A DNA stretch of 64,000 bases from Coccinella septempunctata. Lineage: Eukaryota > Arthropoda > Insecta > Coleoptera > Coccinellidae. The notes beneath the pieces are model-generated. The model ran no database searches and was not told the origin of the DNA. It was given only the letters and a program-made list of their open reading frames with translations. The stretch is taken from the NCBI RefSeq assembly GCF_907165205.1, contig NC_058190.1, positions 29,167,345-29,231,344 of the forward strand, given 5' to 3'. The position numbers and the translations under genes are program-made. Positions 43,081-55,423 of the stretch are shown in pieces (the stretch's first letter is position 1; each line of letters begins with the position of its first letter).

Positions 43081-45863
43081 GGCAATTTTTGGTTAAATGA
43101 ATCATTTTGATAAGTCATAATATCTGTCTGTCTAGATAGAACACTGTGTTATCCGCAAATATTTTAACAGTAGTTTCTTCAGGTGAAAATAAACACTTTT
43201 CACCCTTAGCATTTTTTCCGTATGGGCTTGGTTTATAATATACAGGGTGCTGAAAACCCATAAAACTGTTTTGTCGAATGAAATGAATTTCGGAATTCAG
43301 TTGTTCGTTTATATTATGAATCTTTTTTCGAACACAAGATATCACCCCCGTCTTCCAGTTTTCTCTTTATGACCATTACGTACCATGAAAATACCAAAAA
43401 TTAAAAGAACCAAACACTTGAGACTCAGTTGGACGCTATCTAATGAATATTTGAACGTTTTGTACAATAAAAGTATTCTTCATATTTTCACATATCATGT
43501 TAGCCATGATATTATGGCAGAGGATAAGCAGCTAGCACAAAAGTTGATATGCCATTCGGAAGTACACTAAATGAAGTATTTTTTACAAAAAAGAAAACAT
43601 GTTCATAATTATTAATGTTTCATCGATAAAACCATTGGAATGATAGGACTAATTTTGTTCACTCCAGACTCGTGATATTCATCTCCTTACCACGTCCGCA
43701 ATAAGACTTTTTTCTGCACACAGACTCTCTTATCTCGTAGCAAATTTATTGTCCTTCCCGAATATGTCATCAAATATGACGAGGCTACAAGGAAAACTGA
43801 ATAATAATTTATGAAAAAACTTGAAATATTTCGTTGAATCAAGTAATGTCAAATTGAAGAATAACCGTCAACATTTCGACCATGTGTTATATGACATTTT
43901 TTGTTGCAAATCACTCGTCTGATCTCCCCTTGAAGTTTGGCCACTTTAAAAGTAGACAGCCTGTATACGCAAATTTAATGAATTTCAATTATTGGTACCT
44001 ACTTCTTCAATATATTCAGAAATGGAATGGTTTCAGTGATTAGTTTTTAGAAATCGCTGATTGGACAATCAAAGTTTTGTGAAACCCGTCTTGTGTAATT
44101 TTCGATATAACAAGTGAGCTTTCTGATTTTCCTGAACTAATAGTTGATAGTTTGCATCACATCTGCAAGAAGTACAAAATATCAACTTCTAAAATTCAGT
44201 TCAAGTTCAGTCAATTCGGCTCTTGGTAAAGTTCTGATTTGAGATGAATTTAAACTCCGAGTAAAACTTCACATGGTTCCTATACTTCCTATTAACATAT
44301 TTCACACAAAGGATTTTCAGCAAATTTAATTCGATGCCTCCGTTTACTCTTGATACGGAATCTATCCTCGCTAAATTTCTTTTTGAGTTCAGTGACAAGA
44401 ACGATGTGGTAGCATAAGCAGGTTCAGAAATTGTATAGAAATAACAATTTTCATTAAATTTTCGGAAACAATTCCACGCTTCAGTTTTTTTTTCTCCCGA
44501 TGGGAATGCATGCAATAATTTTGGAGAGTCCTCAACAGTAGAGGCTACTTCAAAATATGAATTTCAAATATTTATTCATTCATTTTGAGAGCACCGAATA
44601 ATATCGATCATATTTATATATACCAATTAAAAAAGCTCGAATGAATGACCCTTCGCCCAAGTTAAACCATTAACCCTGGCTATTTTTCTATTTCAATATT
44701 ATTAGTTCTCCAATACAACTGAAGCAATCGAGTTTCAAAAAATATCCTAAATATTTCGCAATCGAGAGCGTTCTAGATGCTTCACTCCAGATAATGATCA
44801 TGACGCCCTAGATTTCATCTCTTCTCATCCATATGTTAACGATATACGAGCAACGTCCGACAGCGATATCGTTTGCATTTTACGACAGCATAAAAGCAAA
44901 CTTTTTTCAGCTTTATTTTTTTCATTCCACTTTTGTCGCCTTTCGTTTATTTAATAGACGTGTCGGGGGGTTTTTATGGTGTACTAGAGGGGACGTTCTC
45001 ACGTTTCGTAGTGAGGGTTTCACCTCCGAGATGGGATATTTTGTGTCCCCAGATCATGTAACTACTTAATGTAGGCTTAATGAAATCATTTTTCCCGAAA
45101 CAGGCATGTGGGCGAGGTTATATCCAATATCTTGGTCTAACATTTTCCCTTCTCATGAAACTATCCCTACTTGGTTTGTAGGGAGTGTTTGGACCTATCT
45201 TCTCTTTTTTTCAGGAAAGCATTTCCGTTGGTATATTTCTGAAAGACAATTGAAAAATTCCTCCTATAGGCGTACAGAGGAACATTCCTGATTTCCTGGG
45301 GAATAACTTTATGAATTTCATTTCTACAATGGTATAATAGTAATAAGAGAAGAAATGCTTTCTGACATCTGATCCCTTTATATTCACATTGAGTCGTAGA
45401 ACTCAAAAATATAATATTTCCGAAACTATCAGAGCTGGAATCGTGGAACTGAGAGCATACATTGCCCAATGGAAGATTTCACAACGAATAAAATTATTCA
45501 AATTCAAATTATTCAATTATTCAAAAGTATCTCAGTGAAGGAAGTTTGAATGAATTTCCTATTATATAGGTTGTCCGCGCCTTGTGACAGCGGTCGATTA
45601 CTCTAATTCTATTGACTTTACGAAAAAGAGTTTCAAATAAAACATTCCCAACAAACACAATATACAGCAACTGTACAGATACTGTACTACAAGTGCCACC
45701 AGAATGCAGCACAAACCTGCCCAAACATTCAATTTTTGGGGAAGCTGAGTATGCTCACGAAATGATCTTTAATCTGACCAATACCGACAATAATGCCGGT
45801 TTACAATGCCGTTGGTAAAATGATCAATCGTCCGAAAAAGAAATATCGAACATGTAGTTTTGA
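43081..45863. other. Long spacer without a recognisable gene
   Basis: An element-like left terminus TACAGGGTGCTGAAAACCC lies at 43242, without a visible right end. Frames of up to 102 codons (44207-44515 minus, 45167-45469 minus) have no recognised motif. The portion 44640-45060 is of more balanced composition. No RNA gene was found. Confidence 0.4.
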
Positions 45864-46140
45864 TTACCAACCGTTAATCATTTCCCTGATCACTTCACAG
45901 AACTGGAGTCGGACATCGGAATAATCCTCATTCAGTTCCTGAACCAATCGTATCTTATAAAGATGGAAATTATATTGTTTGAGGATTCGCATGATTGTTG
46001 TGCATGTAACACCAGATAAATCGAACAATTTCTTAGTACTAATGGTCGCATCCGTTGCTACATGACCCAAAACAGCCACGTCCCTCACTTCGTCCCTTTC
46101 ATGCACCTTCTTTTTGTTTCCGACTGAACCAATATCGTCT
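45864..46140 (-). pseudogene. Transposase N-terminal fragment (DUF4817 / IS630-like type)
   Basis: The minus frame (46106-45864) reads ERDEVRDVAVLGHVATDATI, then STKKL, SGVTCTTIMRILKQYNFH and VQELNEDYSDVRLQFCEVI. This is the helix-turn-helix plus linker region of insect transposases related to the one at 14104-15142, where the corresponding linker is HRLAFCQWL. The catalytic domain is absent. The frame begins at an internal methionine and is flanked by non-coding sequence, so it is a fragment. Confidence 0.75.
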
Positions 46141-46884
46141 AATTAGTCAACCAGTTGCAGAACGTAAGCAGCGGATACATTTTTATAGGATGTCGTTCGT
46201 TAAATGGAGCTGCTGTTGTTATTTATAGAAATAATTTTATCATTTTCGGCCTTTCTTCTACGGAATATACCTACTCTTTTATTCTACTACAAAATCACAA
46301 TCGCTCTGAAACACTTACACGGTCTCGAAATTAATTGGATGAACAATTAACAACATCGCTATTCAATACCTTTGAAATGTGTCAGATACGAATAATATTC
46401 TCGAAATGAATTCCACCTTGCCCCTTTCACTATTTTCGCTGTTATTTCATTATCGAAATATTTTGAAGCAAAATTTTAGGTCGATACGATCTTTAAAATT
46501 AGTTATCGCAACACCCCTCATCCCTACTCAAAATCAAGGGGTTGTACTCACCTCCCTTAATAGGTTACGGGAAGTGACGGTAAATTAAAGTTGTTTTCCC
46601 TCGAATCAGCAATCGAAGGGTCCGAGCGATTTTCCACATTTACATTTCGAAGTCGAAAATCAAGGTGTTGAATTTTCGTTGGACCACTCTGTATATTTCA
46701 CTGCACGGTGAAACTTTTCAATATGTCCATATCCACAACAAAAAGAAAAAAAAAACAAGTTTCTGATTTAGGATCACTTTGATCAAATTCAATTATCCAC
46801 TTTCTCCATACTTTTGTAATTTCATTTCCTTTTCAGAAATGACCCATTTTCCTGAAAATTTTTGAATGCCTCATGAATGAGGAA
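46141..46884. other. Spacer without a recognisable gene
   Basis: Short frames only. A possible element end, CCACTCTGTATA, lies near 46683-46694. Confidence 0.4.
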
Positions 46885-47471
46885 TGTACAGGGTGGGCAA
46901 AATTCGTTGTCTACTGGAGGAATCTCGAGAACTTTAACAGCTAGAAGAAAATTAATGACACATTCTCGAGCTCTTTTTCAGAGCAACGAAGAATGGTGAA
47001 AATTTTGACGATTTCGGAAGGTTCTCATAACTTTTTTGTCTTTGAAGTTACAGATCTGAAACTTGGACCTCCTACAGGCCCTTTTTTCCGTAGAATCCAT
47101 TGACAAGCACCAAATATTTTTTCATTTCGAAACATTACGCGTTTTTTTAAAAGCAAACTTTCATTGAATTTGTTATTTTTGAATTGGAAAAGAAGGTTCT
47201 GTCAGTAAAATCTACGTATTAAAATGACTAAGAAGGTTCAAGTTCTAGATCTGTAACTTCAAACACAAAAAAGTTATGAGAACTTTTCAAAATCGCCAAA
47301 ATTTTCTGTTTATTAATTCAAAATCTAGAGATGATAGGCCGGTTCTGTTTTTAGATTTGGATTAGTCATAAAAAAGGAGCTCAAGAATGTGTCATCCGTT
47401 TTCTCCTAGCTGCTATAGTTCTCGAGATGGAGATCCCCTCAGTCTACATCGAATTTTGCCCACCCTGTACA
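46885..47471. mobile_element. Shorter foldback element related to 1202-2657
   Basis: It begins TGTACAGGGTGGGCAAAATT and ends AATTTTGCCCACCCTGTAC. The arms (about 250-270 bp each, the left with a ~60-bp gap) share with the 1202-2657 element the outer blocks around GAATCTCGAGAAC, GCTAGAAGAAAA and GACACATTCTCGAGCTC. The inner parts differ. It is non-coding. Confidence 0.85.
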
Positions 47472-48231
47472 AACGTGATAATATAGGACCCTACTATTCA
47501 AATTTCAGTTCTTTCTGGCTTTCTGGTTAAGGTAATAACACCAGTGTTGCATTTTTTATGCACACATCTGCTCGTAAAGAATCAGGGCAAGAATTTCCAT
47601 GCATATGAAACGACCGTTGTCGGTCATGGATTCGGAGGTATGTCCGAAGTCGAGCTCTTTCATGAGAATTCAGATCTACGTTGTTCACAAACAACCCGTT
47701 GGTTAAAACATTAACTGGGTCAACTGCCGATTTGACGTCTCCCTGGAAAACGATGTGGTAGAATCTGGAATGGCCACATGATATAAATGATTGCATCTGT
47801 TTGACAATGACGCGCATTATCACATGAAGTGGAATCCATTTGTTTACATACTCAACACGAGTTGATGTTCATTATTCAATGACACGGTATAACTGGATGA
47901 CGTTTGAAATATTCCGTGCATTTGATCCTGTACCAACATCTGGCCCAATTGGCCTGGCGATACAGGTAATTTCCTACTCTCATCCCATCAAGAAATGTGC
48001 GGCTACTGCATCTGATCATTAATGAGGCCAATTAACTGATTGATTCTGTAGTAATAACAATTTACCTTGCTCCTAATGCAGATGGTGCACATTTCGGAAA
48101 CTATCCCATGAATGGAAATGATTCATTGATGGGAGTTCGACGGATAAAATTCCGTGCGTCCGTAAAGTCTCCACGCTCGACCTCCCTCGATCTGTTTGCA
48201 TGGTGCCCACTTTTGTGAAGTGTGATTTGCA
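47472..48231. other. Non-repetitive block of balanced composition
   Basis: No motif is seen in the frames here. The block has clearly higher G+C than its neighbours and no internal repeats, and ends where a family A copy begins. It is a candidate for conserved non-coding DNA or an untranslated exon, but there is no direct evidence. Confidence 0.35.
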
Positions 48232-49400
48232 GTTGAGGAGCCCAAGACAGAAATTCGGGATTTACTCGAGCGTGTTAGATTAATATAAGGGGAGATTCCA
48301 TGGACCCTACTAAAAATTAGACCTGTATATAGGCCATAGGGGGAATTGTCTAGGATATCCTGTCAGTGGATTTACTGACTTTTACTTTTACTTAAGTGAA
48401 AAAAACGATTATTGTACATACTCTAGCGTGTCAGATTGAGCTATATGTGGTTAATTACATGTTGAAAAGTATATATTCTCTTAATCTCAAGCGTGAAAAT
48501 GTGTGGGAGGGCACCAAACATGCAAAAAAAACGTCACATGTATATTCTCGAGCGCGGAGGCTTCTTTTCTCAATTAGAAGCTTATGGTTAAAGAATAACG
48601 GAAAAAATATAATCTGACAGTTTCAGCAAGCCAAAGCAATAAAGATTGGCCGTAAAGGTCACCAAAATCAGTTTTTCTTTAATTTTCTCCTCTCCTGGGC
48701 TTCAAATTGTTTTCCCAGTCATCATAAAAGTTGTAGAGCATGACATTTGCTACAAATTTTGTCCGATGCAATTTTTTTTACGTTGCCGGCGTTGGAACGT
48801 TTTTGAGATATATGGCGACAAATGTACATTAGACCGGGTTTTACATTGACCTTGGCCTTTCCCATGTGTGGCTAAGCTCATCGCCATCATCATTCCCTAG
48901 CTCGAAAACGGTTAAGGGTATGAAAAATACTTTCAGATAAAAGTTTTATAGAATTTTATTATCTTCAATTATCATAAAGTATACAGAAACTATCAGAGGT
49001 ACAGGAAAGGGGATATTTTAGAAAAAGGCCTTGGTATCATCTTCAAACTGAAAGATTAAGAAAACCCCACTGATTTGTGAGAGATTAATGGGTCAGCACG
49101 TCTGCAATACCCAGATTAACCATCTTTATGAAAATCTGACACGCTCCAGTATGTACAAGTAACGATTTTTTTTGCATTTTCAAAGGACCGCTGTGACCTT
49201 GCGTCTCGTCCGAATTGTCAATCTTTTGAAAAGTATCTTCCTTTGGGTCCAATGAGCATATCCTCTAAGGATCTGACACATTCGAAAAAAATTTTTTTTA
49301 CCATTTTCTCAACTCTTCCGAACGGCCAGCTCCACCACGTAAACTGTCAGATTAACACTAATTCATCATCAGAGACACGTAGGGCATATACAGTAAAAAA
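48232..49400 (-). mobile_element. Family A TIR element, copy 3, inverted and truncated
   Basis: It starts GTTGAGGAGCCCAAGACA, then ATTCGGGATTTACTCGAGCG, the reverse-complement reading of the right end of the complete copies. It continues through the same internal blocks up to about 49390 and then stops without a terminal repeat. Roughly 150-200 bp of the other end are missing. Confidence 0.8.
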
Positions 49401-49967
49401 AGCAAAATATATTCACAGTTTCAAACATTCTTGCAAACTTCTTCTGGTCATTGTTATTTGAGTTTCTAAACTCGACGCTGCAGTGACTAATTAAAATTTG
49501 ACTTCCTGGGAAAAGATGGACAATAAATAAATCCTGTTAAATAGGATTTTAATATCCGCATTCAATAGAATCACTTTTCTGAGGTGTTGTTCGTATAATC
49601 AGTAAAAAATATTTTACATATTCTTCTGATACTTCTCCATCTTGCCCTTGAAGCGTCGATGACTAGAAGACACCCGAGGAGCAACACCATTTTCTGTATT
49701 CTGCAATGCAATACCACAGCTAGCTTTGCAAACCGCTTACCGCTGCCCCTTTGCATTCAAGGAAGGTATATCCTTTTTGTCTAAAATTCAATCTGTCGCG
49801 CTCCAGAATTTCATTCATACCATTCAGTTAAGTTTTTGAAAAAGCAGGTGACTATGAGGACCACCACACTGATTTCCATATAGATATATGGAGATCCTAG
49901 CTCCTTTATGTAACTGGCTGTAGAGTCAACATTGATTTTTGTCGTCTTCAGAGTACCTATCCTCATT
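49401..49967. other. Spacer without a recognisable gene
   Basis: Short frames only and no repeat match. Confidence 0.4.
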
Positions 49968-50165
49968 GTTACGAACGGAAGAGAAGAAAGACGGGAGACG
50001 ATGTACCCCACCCCAATCCTGTTGGGAGAGTCGAAACAGCCTGCGGAAGCGGAACAGCGGAACGACCAGTACGCCTTCTGATTCCAGCAGGAGCGTACAC
50101 ACACTTACCTTATTCAATTAATGTAATACGTAAGCAATAAAACATTAAAACGAACGTAGTTATCT
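49968..50165 (+). repeat. Possible solo LTR
   Basis: The segment begins TGTTACGAACGG, which resembles the start of several insect Ty3/Gypsy LTRs. It is G/C-richer than its surroundings up to about 50100, and contains AATAAAACATT near 50137 as a possible poly(A) signal. No second LTR, primer-binding site or coding region is seen, and the 3' limit is a guess. On the minus strand the same segment has a good splice-donor match (AAG then GTAAGT near 50107-50115), so an exon border is an alternative. Confidence 0.25.
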
Positions 50166-50997
50166 TTAAATCAAGAAATACAGTTCAAAACACTCATCAT
50201 TCCAAGAAATTTGTAGCTTTATTCATTATAGAATAGTCGAGCGTTATTTCCTCATGTTAAAGAGACACCTGCTTCGCTATCAAAGTAGCATCTTCAGGTG
50301 GGTGAAGATATACTATGAAGATGCTACTGTAATACCGAAACATTTGTTCTGGTTAAAAAAGTCATGTTATTGAAAATCATATAATTCTGTTTTCAGTTCA
50401 ATTATGAATTTTCATCAAGTATGGGCCACATCCATTAAACCATTTGTTAATAATACATAGATAAATAGAAAAAATCGAAAAGGCCCGATACTACATCTAA
50501 AAAAAAACGTGGGATTTTCATACAAATTTTTTTCTCTTGTATTCTCTGCTCGGATACAGCTCACTAAAGATGGTACCTAAAAAGCAATTCGTTTTCCTTA
50601 TTTATATCAAACCATTAAAAAATGATTTTTCGTAAGCTTGATTCACCAAGGTTTCATAAAGTAAATATGTAATATAGCAACAGGTACTCTCTCACAAACA
50701 TTCACGTTCACGATCCACGCATGGGCAACGCTCATTGAGTATATAATTGTCATCAAAGTTTTCTGATCTTCATAGACTCAATAATTTTTGATTGTGGTGA
50801 TCTCATTTGACAAAAAAATAAACAATTAAAAAATGTTATCGATTTCAAAAAGATATAGAATCCTATATCTTCTTGATCGATTCCACGGTTGTCGAATTTA
50901 CAAAAATCACCAGACTTTAGTCGAGGTGTTCAACGTCACAACATTCTACATACTCGAGTGTTAACATTTTTTTTTCTGACTTTTGAGTCGAATTTTG
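50166..50997. other. Spacer without a recognisable gene
   Basis: A short inverted repeat (AGTAGCATCTTCA and its complement) lies around 50284-50328. The rest is A/T-rich. Confidence 0.4.
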
Positions 50998-51063
50998 TAC
51001 TTGGTGCATAATTCATGGGAAATGTTTTCCATAAAAAATTTCCCATTAATTATCCACCAAGTA
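50998..51063. ncRNA. Pre-miRNA-like hairpin (candidate)
   Basis: The arms 50998-51023 and 51038-51063 pair over 26 positions with only two mismatches, around a 14-base loop. The total of 66 bases, near-continuous pairing and small symmetrical mismatches are what insect miRNA precursors look like. Genomes rich in MITEs also hold many such hairpins by chance. Nothing in the sequence shows transcription. Confidence 0.35.
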
Positions 51064-52190
51064 GCTCGGATATCAGGCTGACATAGAGAAACACCACCAG
51101 CATTTTTTCATTGCCCTCTCGCTTCCACAGAAAAATTAAGAAAAGTTTCTAAAATAGTAGGAAGCAACAAATTAATAAAAATTATAATATAAAATATGTT
51201 TTGACAAGGAGTCAGCTCTATAATTTTTTCGCAACTATTCATTTACACCCAGTATAATCCCCTCTGCATCGGTGAAATCAACTGATTCTATTTTACCACC
51301 CCCACGCAGAAACATTTCCTAAATGATCCACTATTTTCACATAAACAATTGTGATAAATCTAATGGCTGAATGCCAGAATTCATTATTTGTCAGCTCAAA
51401 ATAGGCAATAAGTTCTCCCAGACCTTATCTCTTTTCCAGTGTTAAAAATTCAGTTTCCTGAGCATATTCAACTAAGTAGGGCATACTGGATTGGATTCCC
51501 CATTGTTTTCCTTCTATTCAGAGCCAACTTGCGGCTTCATGCAGATTAGAAAGAAGGACAGTTTTGCTGGAGCAAAATACATTTGTCAACCTTAAGCGAC
51601 CCTTTGTGCCGAAATACTCTGCTGTTATGCTCATGGGCCATTATTTAATGTTACTTTTCGGCTGTTAGAAAGCATCGTTTCAATTCAAGACTGAATGCTA
51701 CACTGAGGTTGGGAATATGTTTATCTTGTACCCTGTGACAATACAATGAATAGTTTTCATCGCGAGATGCGTTGTGAATAGGGGTCCAAATGGGAGTAAT
51801 GAAAGGAAAATTTCCTAATCGTAAACATGAGATTTTCGCAAATGATACTGTAGGGCGTTATCTGAAGTGGTATTAAAGGGATAAACAAGGTCAACTGTTT
51901 TAATGGAAATTTTATGATGAGAAAATAATCTGTGATTTTCATTGAGCATCATATGACAAATGAACGAAAGAAAGAATTATTTTCTAGAGAATAATGAGTG
52001 TAAAATTTATTCAATAGTTATAAAATAAAAGAGAAAAATAACAGTTGGTAATCATTAACAGCTTTTTTTTTCAACTCGGTTCCAAGATTCTATTGAATTG
52101 CTTTCGGTATAACCCCTGAAACACCGAAATAACTATAGAAATTGAATTATTCACAAAAAAAAATTGTTATCGAATCAATGCAACAGCGTT
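51064..52190. other. Spacer without a recognisable gene
   Basis: Short frames only. No repeat or RNA gene was recognised. Confidence 0.4.
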
Positions 52191-52370
52191 AAGGCGGAAA
52201 CACATTATTAACACGCGACGCGAGCTGACGAAACGTGATGCGTGTTAAGTCGAATCAAATGTACTGCTTTCTATAGACCAGAATCATACTATGAACACCC
52301 GACGCGACGCCACGCGCGTACAATTTTCGCGTCAGCTCGCGTCGCGTGTTGATAATATGTTTCCTCCTTT
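52191..52370. mobile_element. 180-bp CpG-rich MITE
   Basis: The arms begin AAGGCGGAAACACATTATTA on the left and mirror this on the right, sharing ACACGCGACGCGAGCTGACG exactly. Additional CG-rich partial palindromes lie inside (GTGATGCGTGTT; CGACGCCACGCGCGT). The CpG density is far above that of the surrounding A/T-rich DNA. Confidence 0.8.
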
Positions 52371-52480
52371 AGACTCTTTCGACTGTGAATCCAGTTCTAT
52401 AATGACACTATAGTTATATTTGTCAACCTTCGAACGTTCAGAGAAAATATCTTTCTTTTTATATTATTATACGTGTTATA

Positions 52481-53901
52481 GTTGGGGAGCCGACGATGCT
52501 AAATCGGTATTTACTCGAGAGTCGTGAAGACGTAGTGGATTTTGAATATTAGATGCTAGAAAGAAAAAAAAAAGGTTCCATGATGTATGCACTTTCAGCG
52601 GTGGGGAAAGCGTCTTCAGGGTCTCAAAGATGTAAAAAAAATTCGTCAGGTGTACATACTCGAGCGTGTCAGATTAATGTACTGTATAGGCCCTACGTGT
52701 CTCTGATAATTAATTCATGCTTAACTGACAGTTTGCGCGGTCGGACTGGCCGTACGGAAGAGTTGAAAATGGTAAAAAAAAAATTTTTCCAGCGTGTCAG
52801 ATTTTTGGAGGATATGTTAATTGGACTCAAAGAAACCTACTTTTCAAGGAACTGGATTTGGACGTGACGGAAGGTCACAGCAGTCCTTTGAAAATGTAAA
52901 GATAAAGTTACTTGTACATACTCGGGCGTGTCAGATTTTTATACAGATGGTTAATCTCGGTGTTGTAGACGTGTTGACCCATTAGTCTGACACTGAGCAG
53001 GGCGGGTTTTTTTAATCACTTTAAGGATGATAAAAATGTTTTTTTTTTCGAATTTTCCTCTGCCTGTACTTCTAATCGTTTTTGTATTCATTATGAAAGT
53101 TTTAGATGATAAAATTCCACACAACTTTTGTCTGAAGCAATATTACATACTCTTAAACGTTCTCAAATTAGAGGGCGATAAGGGCGAGGAGCTTAGCCAC
53201 ACATGTGAAAGGGCAAGGTCAATGTAGAATCCCCAGTCAAATCTACATTCATCCAATTGTCAAAATGACAAGGTATTTCTATGATGACAATTTCGAAATT
53301 GGTCACGAAAATTTTAGTGTTGTCTGTGACTGAACCTTAGAATGTACAATTTTACAACGAGTGAGTTTTCCCTTCAGCATTTATCGCTTAACACCTCGCA
53401 TTAATCGCCATATAGCTCAAAAACGTTTGAACGCAAAAAAATTGCTTGATACAAAATTTGTGGAGAATGTTATGCTCTACAACTTTTATAATGAATGCGA
53501 AAAAGATTTGAAGCCCAGGGGAGGAGATATTTCAAAAAATCTGATTTTAGTGACCTTTATGGCCAATTTTTATTATTTCGGCTTGCTTAAACTGTTAGAT
53601 TATATTGTTTCCATAATTTTTGAATCATTAGCTTAAAAATAAGAAAAAACGCCATCGCGCTCGAGAATGTACACGTGACGTTTTTTTTTGCAACTTTGTC
53701 GCCCTCCCACACACTTTCGTCACGCTTAAATTGTCAGATTAAGAATATACTTTTCAACATGTAATTAACTTCATATTATATCTTAATCTGACACGCTCGA
53801 GTATGTACAATGATCGTACTCTACAGGGTCCAAGGTATGTCCCCTCATATTAATCTGACACGCTCGAGTAAATCTCGAATTTTCCTCTTAGGCTCCCCAA
53901 C
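52481..53901 (+). mobile_element. Family A TIR element, complete copy 4
   Basis: It starts GTTGGGGAGCCGACGATG and ends TTAGGCTCCCCAAC. The flanks permit a TA duplication, or a 3-bp TTA duplication if TAGTTGGGG is taken as the end. The internal order is the same as in 28741-30149, with forward motif copies at about 52655 and 52916 and reversed copies at about 53783 and 53853. Relative to copy 2 it has small indels throughout, including loss of ~80 bp near the right end. ORFs at 52553-52867 and 53361-53636 are element sequence. Confidence 0.88.
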
Positions 53902-54677
53902 TATTATAAATATGAAAGATTGCCAGCGGCTTTTATAAAATTTGTATTGCCGATCAACGATTTGACAGTCACTCGATTTCAAAAACGAAATCACTAAAAC
54001 TTTTCCATTCCTAGAAATATTGAAAGGAAGCAATTGAGAATCATTGAATGGGCGTATATAGATCATAATTGGATGCGATAATGGTATTCCGAATTCTCAC
54101 GACTGAATTATTGATTGAAAACAAATTGATATTTATCCGTCAATCAAACGTTGATTCCCCGATCGAGCTTTATGAAACCAGGGGTTAAATAATGGGTTAC
54201 GCTTGAATCTGTTAATTTTTGTACGAAATATAATGAAAAACGATAATAAATGATAACATATTGGATTTTAATATCACAGCTTATTCAATTCAATTCATTT
54301 TTATTATCGAAAATAAATCAGAATTCCAGAATATATGCAATAGGTATTCAATGCAAACGAAAATGCGCTGACTCAAATATTGTATTATAAATACTACCGC
54401 ATATAGCAGCTTATCCAAGGTTAAAGTGGTATATTTGTTTGTGTTGACCTCAAGGATAAACTGTTGAAATATACGTACAACTCAAAGACTGATTCTGTAT
54501 ATTTGATATATTCAATGAAAGACGAAAAATGAACATAAAATATGAACAAAGAAATTTTGTCTGAAAATGCCGCACTGTAGTTGAAACAGTCACTGTAGGG
54601 TAGGTATACAATTCTTTCCTGATGGAGCTTTCAATCTATGGATGGAATTCCAACAGGCAGTCTTTTGGAGATATGTC
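53902..54677. other. Spacer without a recognisable gene
   Basis: A/T-rich; short frames without motifs. Confidence 0.4.
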
Positions 54678-55423
54678 TACAGGGTATCCCAAATTGCTTG
54701 ATTTTGGCTGTTTCTGGTACTTCTAGAATAGATAGGTAAAAACATTGAAAGAAATCCTGGGCTAGATTTTCGTGAAAAGTCTATAACTGAAAACCGTTTC
54801 ACGATATCTTCATTCGTCTTGAAGATATGACCAAATTTTGATATTTTGTCGATTTCGAGAATGTGCCGTAACTTCTTTATTTACGAAAATATCTGAAAAC
54901 GGTAAAAACTTTCTACATGCACTTTTTCATTGAAAATACGATAACATATTCAAATTTTTTTCATCTCTTGTACTTAGGGTGGAAAAAAAACAACTTCTTT
55001 AATTTGAATACGAATGCATTCTTTTTTTGGTCTCATATATATTTTTGAAAAGTTCTTTTTTTTTTGGATGATATGAGACCAAAAAAAAATGCATTCATAT
55101 CTAAAATAACGAAGTTTTTTTTCACCTTCAGTACATGAGATAAAAAAAAGTTAATTATGGTATCGTATTTCCAATAAGAAAGTGTCTGTAGAAAGTTACC
55201 GTTTTCAGATGTTTTCGAAAAGAAAGAAGTTACGGCACGTTTTCGAAATCGACAAAATATTAAAATTTGCTCAAATCTTTAAGACAAATGAAGATATCGT
55301 GAAACGGTTTTCAGTTGCGGATTTTTCACGAAAATTAAGCTCTGGACTGCTTTCAACGTTTTTACCTATCTAGTCTATAAGTACCAGAAACAGCCAAAAT
55401 CAAGCAATTTGGGATACCCTGTA
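54678..55423. mobile_element. 746-bp nearly complete palindrome
   Basis: It begins TACAGGGTATCCCAAATTGC and ends with the complement of that sequence. The two halves are near reverse complements over about 360 bp each, meeting in a small centre near 55045-55075 with ATATGAGACC blocks. TA is present at both borders. It is non-coding; the ORF at 55182-55373 lies in one arm. Confidence 0.9.

Noticed and set aside
44207..44515. 102-codon minus frame
   Set aside because: No motif and no supporting context; frames of this length are expected by chance in 64 kb of six-frame translation.
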